DNA of 10,089 nt from an uncultured Hungatella sp. (lineage in GTDB: Bacteria > Bacillota > Clostridia > Lachnospirales > Lachnospiraceae), in contig CAJUJV010000102.1 in NCBI GenBank assembly GCA_910586845.1, positions 1 to 10,089 of the forward strand, read 5' to 3'. The number at the start of each line of letters is the position of its first letter. The stretch's first letter is position 1. Below the pieces are notes generated by a model, which made no database searches, was not told where the DNA came from, and saw only the letters and a list, made by a program, of their open reading frames with translations. Shown in pieces: positions 1 to 6,468 of the stretch. The translations under genes and the position numbers were made by a program.

Positions 1-903
1 CCTGATATCCGTTACCGCCGCCGGATCCATGAACAGCTGGAATCCACAGAAGGCCGGGAATTAAGACTGGGGGACGCAGTAAAGGAACTGTCCATCTTTC
101 ATACCGGATATCAGGGAAAGAATTTCGAAGAAAAGAAAAAAAACGGAAGAAACCGGAAACTGATTCTGGAGGAACTGAAAGAGAATCCCGATGATTATGA
201 GATGATGGGATATATGGGGGACGAGTGTCTGGGAGACGGGGATCAGGAGGAAGCCAGGGAATGGTATGAGCGTTCCATAAAGCATATGCCGCCTCAGCTG
301 CCGGACAATGACCAGAGAAGCGCTGTGACCTTCACGAGGCTTCTCATGCTTCTTTCAGAAGAAGAAAAGATGGCCTGGGCTGAACTGGAGGTTATATACA
401 GCCAGGCAGTGAGCCGGTTCCCCCGGGAAGCGGATTTCGATTATGTGGCAGGCCGTTTTTTTGCTGTACATGGACAGCCGGAATCAGCCATATCCCATCT
501 GGAAACAGCCATCGGGAAACTGGAGCAGTTCGGCTGCAACAACAAGGCCCTGTATCTGGCGGGAGACCTTTTAGGAGCTTATGATCTGCTGACCAGGTGC
601 TGTTTTGAGGCAGGAGAGTCAGAGAAATGCATGACATATGGAGTGACCTGCTTAAAGTATGACAGATATGCCATGGCGGTACTGTCCCGGCTTCTGCAGC
701 TTCTGGCGCCTGTGGGAACGGTCCGGAATTCTCAGACTCTTCTTCAGATCCTGGAATTCTTCTCCCGGATCTATGATTATTCTTCTCTGAAAGACAGGCT
801 GTTCCTGGTGAAGACAGCTCAGATGGCAGGGTGTACAGAATTTGCAGAGTTTGCGGCTTCCTCCCTTTTTACTCCAGAAGAAAGAAAACAGTTAAAGCTG
901 TGA
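1..903 (+). CDS. Family 2 glycosyltransferase with TPR tail, C-terminal part (5' end outside window)
   Basis: The reading frame is open from base 1 to the TGA at 901-903, giving 300 residues with no start inside the homologous region, so the gene begins to the left. Its first residues (PDIRYRRRIHE) align with residue 144 onward of the 850-aa paralog at 989-3541, so about 143 residues are missing, including the GT2 nucleotide-sugar-binding core. Conserved family landmarks are the IHE motif near residue 10 and the LSIFHTGY stretch near residue 35. TPR-like helical pairs follow at about residues 64-97 (DDYEMMGYMGDE...), 143-178 and 191-227. It ends at the end of the TPR region and, unlike the 850-aa paralog, has no second glycosyltransferase domain. 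By family it would be a cytoplasmic sugar transferase whose TPR part binds a partner or acceptor; the substrate is unknown. It converges on the other two paralogs. An internal ATG at 202 is not the true start. Confidence 0.88.
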   Translation, partial: PDIRYRRRIHEQLESTEGRELRLGDAVKELSIFHTGYQGKNFEEKKKNGRNRKLILEELKENPDDYEMMGYMGDECLGDGDQEEAREWYERSIKHMPPQLPDNDQRSAVTFTRLLMLLSEEEKMAWAELEVIYSQAVSRFPREADFDYVAGRFFAVHGQPESAISHLETAIGKLEQFGCNNKALYLAGDLLGAYDLLTRCCFEAGESEKCMTYGVTCLKYDRYAMAVLSRLLQLLAPVGTVRNSQTLLQILEFFSRIYDYSSLKDRLFLVKTAQMAGCTEFAEFAASSLFTPEERKQLKL

Positions 904-936
904 ATTGCCGGTGACTGCATTATACCCACATACATG

Positions 937-986
937 AACCGGGTTGCATCCGCTTTAAAACCAGCAGACGCAACCCGGTTACTTTT
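937..986 (+). terminator. Hairpin terminator between convergent glycosyltransferase genes
   Basis: A perfect 11-base inverted repeat, AACCGGGTTGC at 937-947 and GCAACCCGGTT at 970-980, is separated by a 22-base loop and followed on the + strand by ACTTTTAT. It begins 33 bases after the stop of the + strand gene and ends 9 bases before the stop of the - strand gene at 989, the usual place for a shared terminator. The T-rich tail is on the + side only; on the - strand the stem is followed by CATGTATG. It therefore serves the + gene best and the - gene only weakly, perhaps by simple pausing. Confidence 0.72.
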
Positions 987-988
987 AT

Positions 989-3541
989 CTACAGCTGATC
1001 TGCTGCCTCCAGGATCCAGTCTGTACAATGGCCCCATGTAAAAGATTCTGAAACCTTCTGATATCCGTTGGTGATGATCGTCTCTGCCAGTCCGGTGTCA
1101 GACAGAAGACGGCGGGCGATCTCTGGAAGCTTTTCCAGATGATCCAGATCATACAGCGCGATATCTTTCCCGTCTGTAAAATTTTCGTAAATCCAGGTAC
1201 TGCAGTCAGTGAGAGGAACCGAATGCTGCAGCAGTGTATTAAAGATCCGGTCATGGGTTCCCTGCTTAAAGCCGGGCATTACATTCAGATTGATCCTGGC
1301 CTCTGCCATATAGGCAAGAGTCTCCCCATAAGGAACCCTGTCGTCAATACGGTGGACATTGGGCAGAGAAACGGAAGGATGAATTTCCCAGCCCCGCCCC
1401 AAAAGGTAAAGATCAAGTCCTGCCTCCGCCAGAGCCGACACCACCCGTTCCCTCTGATACATACGGATTGCCCAGTCTACAGAATTCGCGGTGTACAGCA
1501 TATCCTTCCTCATGCTGTCTGAGACTTCCCAGTTCAGTTCATTCAGAGTATGGAGAAATGCCTGCCACACAGAAAAGCCGCTGTTTTTCTTCAACGTTTC
1601 AAACATTCTCTTATAAATTTCATAAGCATCACAGTCTTCCGGACATGCTGTTTTGAGCTGATCAAATTGATCCTGGGGCCGGTAATAGGTGCCGCAGAAC
1701 AGAATATCGTACTTTCTGTCCTTATAGGGGATCACCGGGGCAGTCGATTTTGGAAGGACTCCCACATGGGGCATGAAAAATACATGGGGCACTTCACTCC
1801 TGAAATACTGCTTTACATATTCCACATGCTCCCGGTCGCAGCAGAAGAGCAGATATTTTTCCGGGTGATCCTGCAGAGCAGGGTGGAATCTGAGAGGCGG
1901 ATCCATAAAAATGTCGACCACCACAGTTCCAAGCTGATTCCATCTGCTGACAAATTCCTTTGTTCTGACAGCCAGTCCGTCGAAACAGACAGCCATGTCT
2001 ACTCCGGATTCGGCGAACTTTTCAAACTCTTTATCCGCATGGATTCCCTGATCCAGGGTTACGCGCAGATCCATAATATAGATTTCATGTCCTCTTTCTT
2101 CCAGCTCTTTCTTCAGCTGATCCGTAAAGAAATTAAAGGATTCCACCGCGGAATAAAACAGGAGGATCCGTTTTTTGCTCTTAGACAATGCTCCACCCAA
2201 AGCCTGGTCTACCGCTGCCAGTTCCTGCGGGGCAAAGGTCTCTTTCATCACCTTTACCAGTTCCTGATATCCGGCGCCTATGGCAGCCTTCAGCACAAAG
2301 AGCCTGTCTCTTAAGGACTGGAACTGATAGAAGTTTCCTCCTAAAAACACCGCCACATCCTGTGCTCCGGCCCGTCCTTTTCCTCCGGTTCCCGGATCCC
2401 TTAAAAACGCGGACAGCATGACCACCAACGTGCTCATGAGATAGGGATCTTCCCTGAGAAGCATGGTAGTGATCTGAACGCAGGCGGCCAGATTATTATT
2501 ATTAAAACAGCAGATGGCCAGCAATTCATAGGTTTTCATCAGATTAGCCGACAAAAACGCGGATTTTGCCGCTTTTCCGTACTTCTCCAGCAGTTCCAGG
2601 GCTCTGCTCAGATGAGCTTCCGCGGATCTGTAATCTTTGCGGGACACATAATATTTTCCCATGAGATAATCGTAATCGGCCTCTTCCGGCCAGTTCTGGA
2701 CCGCCTGGCTGTAGATCTTCAGCAGTTCCTCATCCCCGGCCCTCTCACAGGCCATGAGAAGCTCCAGAAGCCGGTACCAGGTTCCTGATGTAGTCATGTC
2801 ATAGACTCCATACATTTCTTCCGGCATAAGGGCTACGGACCTGCGGTAAGACTGCTCCGCCTGTTCCATGTCATCCATGGCCAAATACTCATTGGCCAGA
2901 AGACCGTGGAGCTCATAATCATCAGGGTGGTCTTTCAGTTCCATCTGAAGCAGGCGCAGATTTCTGGAGCTTCCCACCTTTTTCCCGCTTTCCCGCTTTC
3001 CGTATCCGGTATGATAGATGGATAAAGCTTCTACCATATCAGCCATGCGGACAGACCTCTCTCCGTTTACTCTCAGATATTCATGGATCCTTCTCACATA
3101 TCGGATCTGCGGCAGATTCCGGAAGATTCGGATTTGTGACTGGACCGCCATGATCTTGCCGTCATTATCCAGATGGACCCAACCGGTCATAATCCCCTCA
3201 TACTCTGTATCCTGGATTTTCTCAATGCAGTTCAGAAGCTTTCCTGCGTCTTCGGCGGTAAAAAATTCATCTGCATCCAGAAACGCGATCCACTCACATC
3301 CGGCCTTGTCAATAGCAAAATTTTTTGCGGCCGCAAAGTCGTCGATCCATGGGAAATGATACACTTTCGCCCCCATTTTCTCAGCTATTTCCACGGTACG
3401 GTCCGTGGAACCGGTGTCCACTACGATCTGTTCCCATACGATGCCTTTTCCCCAGGAGAGAGCCTGCTCTATGTTCTTTTCCTCATTTTTTACGATCATG
3501 CATTGGGATATCCTGATGTTTCTCTGTCCCTTTTCACCCAT
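989..3541 (-). CDS. Two-domain glycosyltransferase: GT2 domain, TPR repeats and CgeB-like second glycosyltransferase domain (850 aa)
   Basis: Residues about 9-180 are a GT-A fold family 2 glycosyltransferase: ISQCMIVKNEE near the start, VDTGSTDRT at 41-49, the DXD-type metal and nucleotide-sugar motif DADE at 89-92, IHE at 152-154 and HTGY at 177-180. TPR-like helices lie at about 208-241, 289-322 and 334-367. From about residue 458 (RILLFYSAVESF) to the end is a second unit resembling the CgeB/Glyco_trans_1_2 group of GT-B transferases, with KYDILFCGTYY and, near the C-terminus, INLNVMPGFKQGTHDRIFN at about 750-768, the typical nucleotide-sugar-binding region of that group. The protein thus carries two transferase active sites joined by TPRs, probably adding successive sugars to one acceptor. 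There is no signal peptide or membrane segment, so it is cytoplasmic. The ATG at 3541 follows AAGGAGG (3552-3558) by 10 bases. It lies 29 bases after the stop of the paralog upstream, so the two are probably one transcript. Flagellin or surface-layer modification is a guess; nothing here names the acceptor. Confidence 0.9.
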   Translation of the reverse strand: MGEKGQRNIRISQCMIVKNEEKNIEQALSWGKGIVWEQIVVDTGSTDRTVEIAEKMGAKVYHFPWIDDFAAAKNFAIDKAGCEWIAFLDADEFFTAEDAGKLLNCIEKIQDTEYEGIMTGWVHLDNDGKIMAVQSQIRIFRNLPQIRYVRRIHEYLRVNGERSVRMADMVEALSIYHTGYGKRESGKKVGSSRNLRLLQMELKDHPDDYELHGLLANEYLAMDDMEQAEQSYRRSVALMPEEMYGVYDMTTSGTWYRLLELLMACERAGDEELLKIYSQAVQNWPEEADYDYLMGKYYVSRKDYRSAEAHLSRALELLEKYGKAAKSAFLSANLMKTYELLAICCFNNNNLAACVQITTMLLREDPYLMSTLVVMLSAFLRDPGTGGKGRAGAQDVAVFLGGNFYQFQSLRDRLFVLKAAIGAGYQELVKVMKETFAPQELAAVDQALGGALSKSKKRILLFYSAVESFNFFTDQLKKELEERGHEIYIMDLRVTLDQGIHADKEFEKFAESGVDMAVCFDGLAVRTKEFVSRWNQLGTVVVDIFMDPPLRFHPALQDHPEKYLLFCCDREHVEYVKQYFRSEVPHVFFMPHVGVLPKSTAPVIPYKDRKYDILFCGTYYRPQDQFDQLKTACPEDCDAYEIYKRMFETLKKNSGFSVWQAFLHTLNELNWEVSDSMRKDMLYTANSVDWAIRMYQRERVVSALAEAGLDLYLLGRGWEIHPSVSLPNVHRIDDRVPYGETLAYMAEARINLNVMPGFKQGTHDRIFNTLLQHSVPLTDCSTWIYENFTDGKDIALYDLDHLEKLPEIARRLLSDTGLAETIITNGYQKVSESFTWGHCTDWILEAADQL

Positions 3542-3551
3542 ATGTTCTCTG

Positions 3552-3558
3552 CCTCCTT
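3552..3558 (-). promoter_or_regulatory. Ribosome binding site of the 850-aa glycosyltransferase
   Basis: AAGGAGG on the - strand, 10 bases before the ATG at 3541, fills the 29-base gap between the tandem paralogs. It supports independent translation of the second gene from a shared mRNA and fixes its start. Confidence 0.8.
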
Positions 3559-3570
3559 CCGTATCTTGTC

Positions 3571-4911
3571 TCAGCTTTGTCCCAGAGCCTGATCTACAGC
3601 CATAAGCTCTGCCTGGCTGAATGTTTTTCTTACAACCTGCACCAGGGCCCCGTATTCCGCACCCATAGCGGCACGGAGCACGAAAAGCCGGTCTTTCAGA
3701 GAAGTCAGATCATAGAATGTATTTCCCAGAAACGCGGCGATCTCCTGAGCTCCGGCCTCCCCCAGGCCTGCCGTATGGGGATCCCCGGAAAATGCCCGGA
3801 GCATGATCACAAGCGTGCTCATCAGATAAGGATTTTCCTTCAAGAGGGCCGTGGTAAACCGGATACAGTCTGCCAGATTGCCGTTATTATAACAGCACAC
3901 TGCCAGGAGCTCATAAGCCTTCTGAACCTGTCCTGCCAGTACCATGGACTTTCCAGCATGGCCGTACTGCTCCAGCAGCTCCAGGGCCTGCCGAAGATGA
4001 TGTTCTCCCCTTGCCCAGTCACTGCGGGAGACAAAATACTGCCCGGCCTGATAATCATAGTCTGCTTCCTCCGGCCAGCCTTCCCGTGCCTGTCTGTACG
4101 CCTCCATAAATACTTCCGGCTCTGTGGGCAGGATGTTTAAGACCTCCAGAAGCCGCAGATGAGTGATGGAAGAAGTGGCATCGTAAATCCCCCTCATATA
4201 ATCGGGAATAAAGGAGACTGCTTTTCGAAATGCCTGTTCCGCTTCTTTCCATTGCTGTACAGCCACGTATTCCTGGCCCATATAGCCCCACATCTCATAG
4301 CTGTCCGGATGATCCTCCAGCTCCAGTTTAATGAGCCGCAGGTTTCTCCCGCTCTTTTTCTTATTCTCCTGAACTCCATAACCGGTATGGAAAATGGACA
4401 GCTCATCCACCATATCCACGGTAGGGACCTTATGCCCATCCAGGCTGTTGATGGCCTCATGGATCCGCCCCTGATATCTCAAGGTAGGGATATTCCGGAA
4501 GATTCTCCTCTGAGTCCCTACGGTAGCCACAGTCCCGTCATTTTCCAGATTCACCCAGGCAGTCAGGATGCTCTCTTTGCCCAGAGGGTGAAGCTGTCGG
4601 ATGGCATGAAGCAGAAGTCTGGCCCCCTCCTCTGTAAAATATTCATCTGCATCCAGAAAAGCGATCCATTCATAACTGGCCTGCTCAATAGCAAAGTTTT
4701 TGGCTGCTGCGAAATCATCTATCCATTGAAAATGATAAACTTTGGCCCCCATGGCCTCGGCAATCTCCACCGTCCGATCTGTAGAACCGGTGTCCACCAC
4801 AATCTGTTCTGATACAACACCTTTCCCCCAGGAGAGGGCTCTCTCTATGGTCTTTTCCTCATTTTTTACGATCATACACTGAGAGATCCTGGGCCTGCTG
4901 GTTTTGCTCAT
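3571..4911 (-). CDS. Family 2 glycosyltransferase with TPR tail (446 aa)
   Basis: A near twin of the first half of the 850-aa protein downstream. It has ISQCMIVKNEEKTIE at the start, DTGSTD at about 40-45 and DADE at 87-90, the DXD-type motif of GT-A family 2 enzymes, followed by RIHE and LSIFHTGYG. Three TPR-like helical pairs make up the second half, including DSYEMWGYMGQEY and ADYDYQAGQYFVSR. The protein stops at VDQALGQS, which aligns with VDQALGGA of the paralog just before its second transferase domain, so this copy is a one-domain version. The first 90 residues of the two are strikingly similar, with most differences conservative, which points to a duplication. The ATG at 4911 is preceded by GGAGG (4922-4926) with a 10-base gap, and a sigma-A promoter lies about 100 bases upstream. 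It is the first gene of a likely two-gene operon. Sugar donor and acceptor are not known. Confidence 0.92.
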   Translation of the reverse strand: MSKTSRPRISQCMIVKNEEKTIERALSWGKGVVSEQIVVDTGSTDRTVEIAEAMGAKVYHFQWIDDFAAAKNFAIEQASYEWIAFLDADEYFTEEGARLLLHAIRQLHPLGKESILTAWVNLENDGTVATVGTQRRIFRNIPTLRYQGRIHEAINSLDGHKVPTVDMVDELSIFHTGYGVQENKKKSGRNLRLIKLELEDHPDSYEMWGYMGQEYVAVQQWKEAEQAFRKAVSFIPDYMRGIYDATSSITHLRLLEVLNILPTEPEVFMEAYRQAREGWPEEADYDYQAGQYFVSRSDWARGEHHLRQALELLEQYGHAGKSMVLAGQVQKAYELLAVCCYNNGNLADCIRFTTALLKENPYLMSTLVIMLRAFSGDPHTAGLGEAGAQEIAAFLGNTFYDLTSLKDRLFVLRAAMGAEYGALVQVVRKTFSQAELMAVDQALGQS

Positions 4912-4921
4912 CTTATATTTT

Positions 4922-4926
4922 CCTCC
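4922..4926 (-). promoter_or_regulatory. Ribosome binding site of the 446-aa glycosyltransferase
   Basis: GGAGG on the - strand, 10 bases before the ATG at 4911. It decides the start at MSKTSRPRISQ, which also matches the start point of the downstream paralog to within two residues. Confidence 0.75.
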
Positions 4927-5011
4927 ATTCCATACACATCTATTCAGTCTCTTGTTGACGCGATAACGATATACATTTCCAATTATTTATGAGTCGTTTC
5001 ATTTTACAATC

Positions 5012-5040
5012 ATTATACCTTTAAACCCATGATGAATCAA
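5012..5040 (-). promoter_or_regulatory. Sigma-A promoter for the glycosyltransferase pair
   Basis: On the - strand TTGATT (5040-5035) is followed after exactly 17 bases by a perfect TATAAT (5017-5012). Transcription would begin near 5005, leaving an untranslated leader of about 95 bases before the ATG at 4911. The promoter sits in the 184-base gap after the AlbA_2 gene, so the glycosyltransferases need not depend on read-through. I found no convincing terminator for the AlbA_2 gene in this gap; only a weak A/T-only hairpin at 5070-5087 (TTTTTCT, loop CCAA, AGAAAAA) is present. Confidence 0.72.
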
Positions 5041-5095
5041 CGGAATTCTTACTGGCTGTCCGTCTGGATTTTTTCTCCAAAGAAAAATGATGCGA

Positions 5096-6409
5096 CTATT
5101 CTGAAAGACGGTAATGGGTATTTCTGCTTTTTCCCTCCTGAATGATAAGTCCTTTTTCGACCATTTGCCTCAATAACCGTCCGCATGTTGTCTGGCTGAT
5201 TCCCAACACTTGCTCCACATCTTTCCTTGTGAAAACAGACTGTTTCTTTGCCAGAGCAATCACTGTTTCCTCCGATATATCGTCGGCTGGTCTACAGGCA
5301 GCTTCTTCTTCCTGATCCTCATATACATTCAGATTAGGAAGGATAACCTTAAATGTGTTGTCAGAAGTTTCAATCTTCGGTTCTTTTCCGGTTCCGGAAT
5401 AAGCCTCCAAGATCTTCCGCATTCCGGTTCCATAGGCTTCTATCAGTTCCAGACGATAAAAGATATTTGCCAGTTTTACATTCCTGCAGACGGAAATTCC
5501 CATCATCACATCTTTCAGGGTAATGCCGCTTACAAGTCCTCCGATAGAAGTAAACTCAATCCGGTCTTTATAAATACTTATAAAGGTACTGGCACGGAAG
5601 GAGTATTCGCGATGCACAAGAAGGTTCAGAAGCGCTTCCCTGACCGCTGCCTCTGGATAATCCCTTTTATCAATCCGACGCAGCTTATGGAAAGTGGAAT
5701 GAAGCTGATTACGAAAATCAATGTAATCGTAGGCATCTCTCATCTGCTGGAACAGAGAACCGGAAAATTCTTTTCGATCCTTGAATTCATTTTGTGTAAT
5801 TCCTTCAAAGACAGCAGCCTTAATCGTATGAACACACTGATCAGACAGTAAAAGCCCCAGGTTTGTATAAACACCATCATAGCTCATGATCCCCAGTGTT
5901 TTCATCTGCGTTCGCCCGAACAGAATGTTTCTTTCAGAGAATTCCTGTTTCGCTGCTTCAAAAGTCAGATCCTGTTCCAGAGAACGCATTTCCTCGAAAT
6001 GATCTCCGTCGGTTTCTTTGATCATGCGTCGTATGGCCGTATTGGTAGCCGGTACAGATGAATATCCCTGACGGACATAAACGCCTTCTGGACGCAACCC
6101 TTTCTTCGCAATATAGTAAGGGCGCTCAGTTCCCTGCTGAATATCAATAGCAACAACCTGTTTTCCGTTTTCACTTAAGGTTTGATAATGAAGAAACATT
6201 GTTAAATCCGGCTTAATCGCATCCCGAATCATATTGCTGATCTGTAAGGCAGTCCCATCCGGGTCATCTAACCCAACCACTGTTCCGTCGTCTTGGACAC
6301 CAATATACAGTTTTCCGCCTTCACAGTTTGCAAATGCAATTATCTCTTTCTTTATGTCATCTGCCACAACAGATTTCAGTTCTACAGTCTCGCTTTCTTG
6401 AAAAACCAT
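5096..6409 (-). CDS. AlbA_2-domain putative transcriptional regulator with HATPase_c_4-like region and C-terminal winged helix (437 aa)
   Basis: Residues about 4-128 match the Schlafen AlbA_2 fold: ESETVELKS at the start, IIAFANCEGGKLYIGV at 23-38, DDGTVVGLDD and the YVRQGYSSVPAT stretch near 111-122. Residues about 252-345 resemble the HATPase_c_4 region seen in RecG-like regulators, with AAVREALLNLLVHREYS at 254-270 and EAYGTGMRKI at 324-333. Residues 381-437 look like a winged helix: TRKDVEQVLGISQTTCGRLL, then a basic turn and THYRLSE. The family is annotated as putative DNA-binding regulators; targets are rarely known. The start at 6409 is preferred because TAGGAGG (6417-6423) lies 7 bases upstream and because the predicted transcript starts downstream of the alternative ATG at 6439. 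The three direct repeats over its promoter suggest that it controls itself. It has the full length of the family and looks intact. Confidence 0.85.
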   Translation of the reverse strand: MVFQESETVELKSVVADDIKKEIIAFANCEGGKLYIGVQDDGTVVGLDDPDGTALQISNMIRDAIKPDLTMFLHYQTLSENGKQVVAIDIQQGTERPYYIAKKGLRPEGVYVRQGYSSVPATNTAIRRMIKETDGDHFEEMRSLEQDLTFEAAKQEFSERNILFGRTQMKTLGIMSYDGVYTNLGLLLSDQCVHTIKAAVFEGITQNEFKDRKEFSGSLFQQMRDAYDYIDFRNQLHSTFHKLRRIDKRDYPEAAVREALLNLLVHREYSFRASTFISIYKDRIEFTSIGGLVSGITLKDVMMGISVCRNVKLANIFYRLELIEAYGTGMRKILEAYSGTGKEPKIETSDNTFKVILPNLNVYEDQEEEAACRPADDISEETVIALAKKQSVFTRKDVEQVLGISQTTCGRLLRQMVEKGLIIQEGKSRNTHYRLSE

Positions 6410-6416
6410 CTGATCG

Positions 6417-6423
6417 CCTCCTA
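6417..6423 (-). promoter_or_regulatory. Ribosome binding site that fixes the AlbA_2 gene start
   Basis: TAGGAGG on the - strand with a 7-base gap to the ATG at 6409. The alternative ATG at 6439 would put this site inside the coding region as Leu-Gly-Gly, and that ATG itself has no ribosome binding site. Confidence 0.82.
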
Positions 6424-6428
6424 AAATT

Positions 6429-6459
6429 ATTCTAACCATATTCTAACCATTCTAACCAT
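6429..6459. repeat. Three direct copies of an 11-base repeat over the AlbA_2 promoter (putative operator)
   Basis: ATTCTAACCAT on the + strand occurs at 6429-6439, 6440-6450 and 6449-6459; the last two share two bases. Read on the gene strand this is ATGGTTAGAAT three times. The copies cover the -10 box, the spacer and the expected start of transcription. Short iterated sites in such a place are typical binding sites of a repressor; by position the AlbA_2 protein itself is the likeliest binder, but that is inference. Confidence 0.75.
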
Positions 6460-6468
6460 TCTTGTCAA
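6440..6468 (-). promoter_or_regulatory. Sigma-A promoter of the AlbA_2 gene
   Basis: On the - strand a perfect TTGACA (6468-6463) is followed after 17 bases by TAGAAT (6445-6440), one mismatch from consensus. The start of transcription would be near 6433, giving a short leader of about 24 bases that just contains the ribosome binding site. The -10 box is part of the second and third direct repeats, and the -35 box overlaps the stop codon (6465-6467) of the decayed ATPase gene upstream. Confidence 0.72.

Noticed and set aside
1550..2314. 254-codon open frame on the + strand
   Set aside because: It is the complement of the second transferase domain of the 850-aa gene, has no ribosome binding site and resembles no family.
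5070..5087. Hairpin as terminator of the AlbA_2 gene
   Set aside because: The stem is seven A/T pairs only and is not followed by a T run on the - strand, so it is too weak to call.
5210..5851. 213-codon open frame on the + strand
   Set aside because: It lies wholly opposite the AlbA_2 gene, whose homology is clear; the + frame shows no domain.
6410..6439. Ten-residue upstream extension of the AlbA_2 protein from the ATG at 6439
   Set aside because: That ATG lies upstream of the predicted start of transcription, has no ribosome binding site, and its codons are made of the operator repeats.
6429..6459. The three short repeats as a CRISPR array or transposon end
   Set aside because: Units of 11 bases with no spacers and a position over a promoter fit an operator, not a CRISPR array; there is no inverted partner or target duplication.
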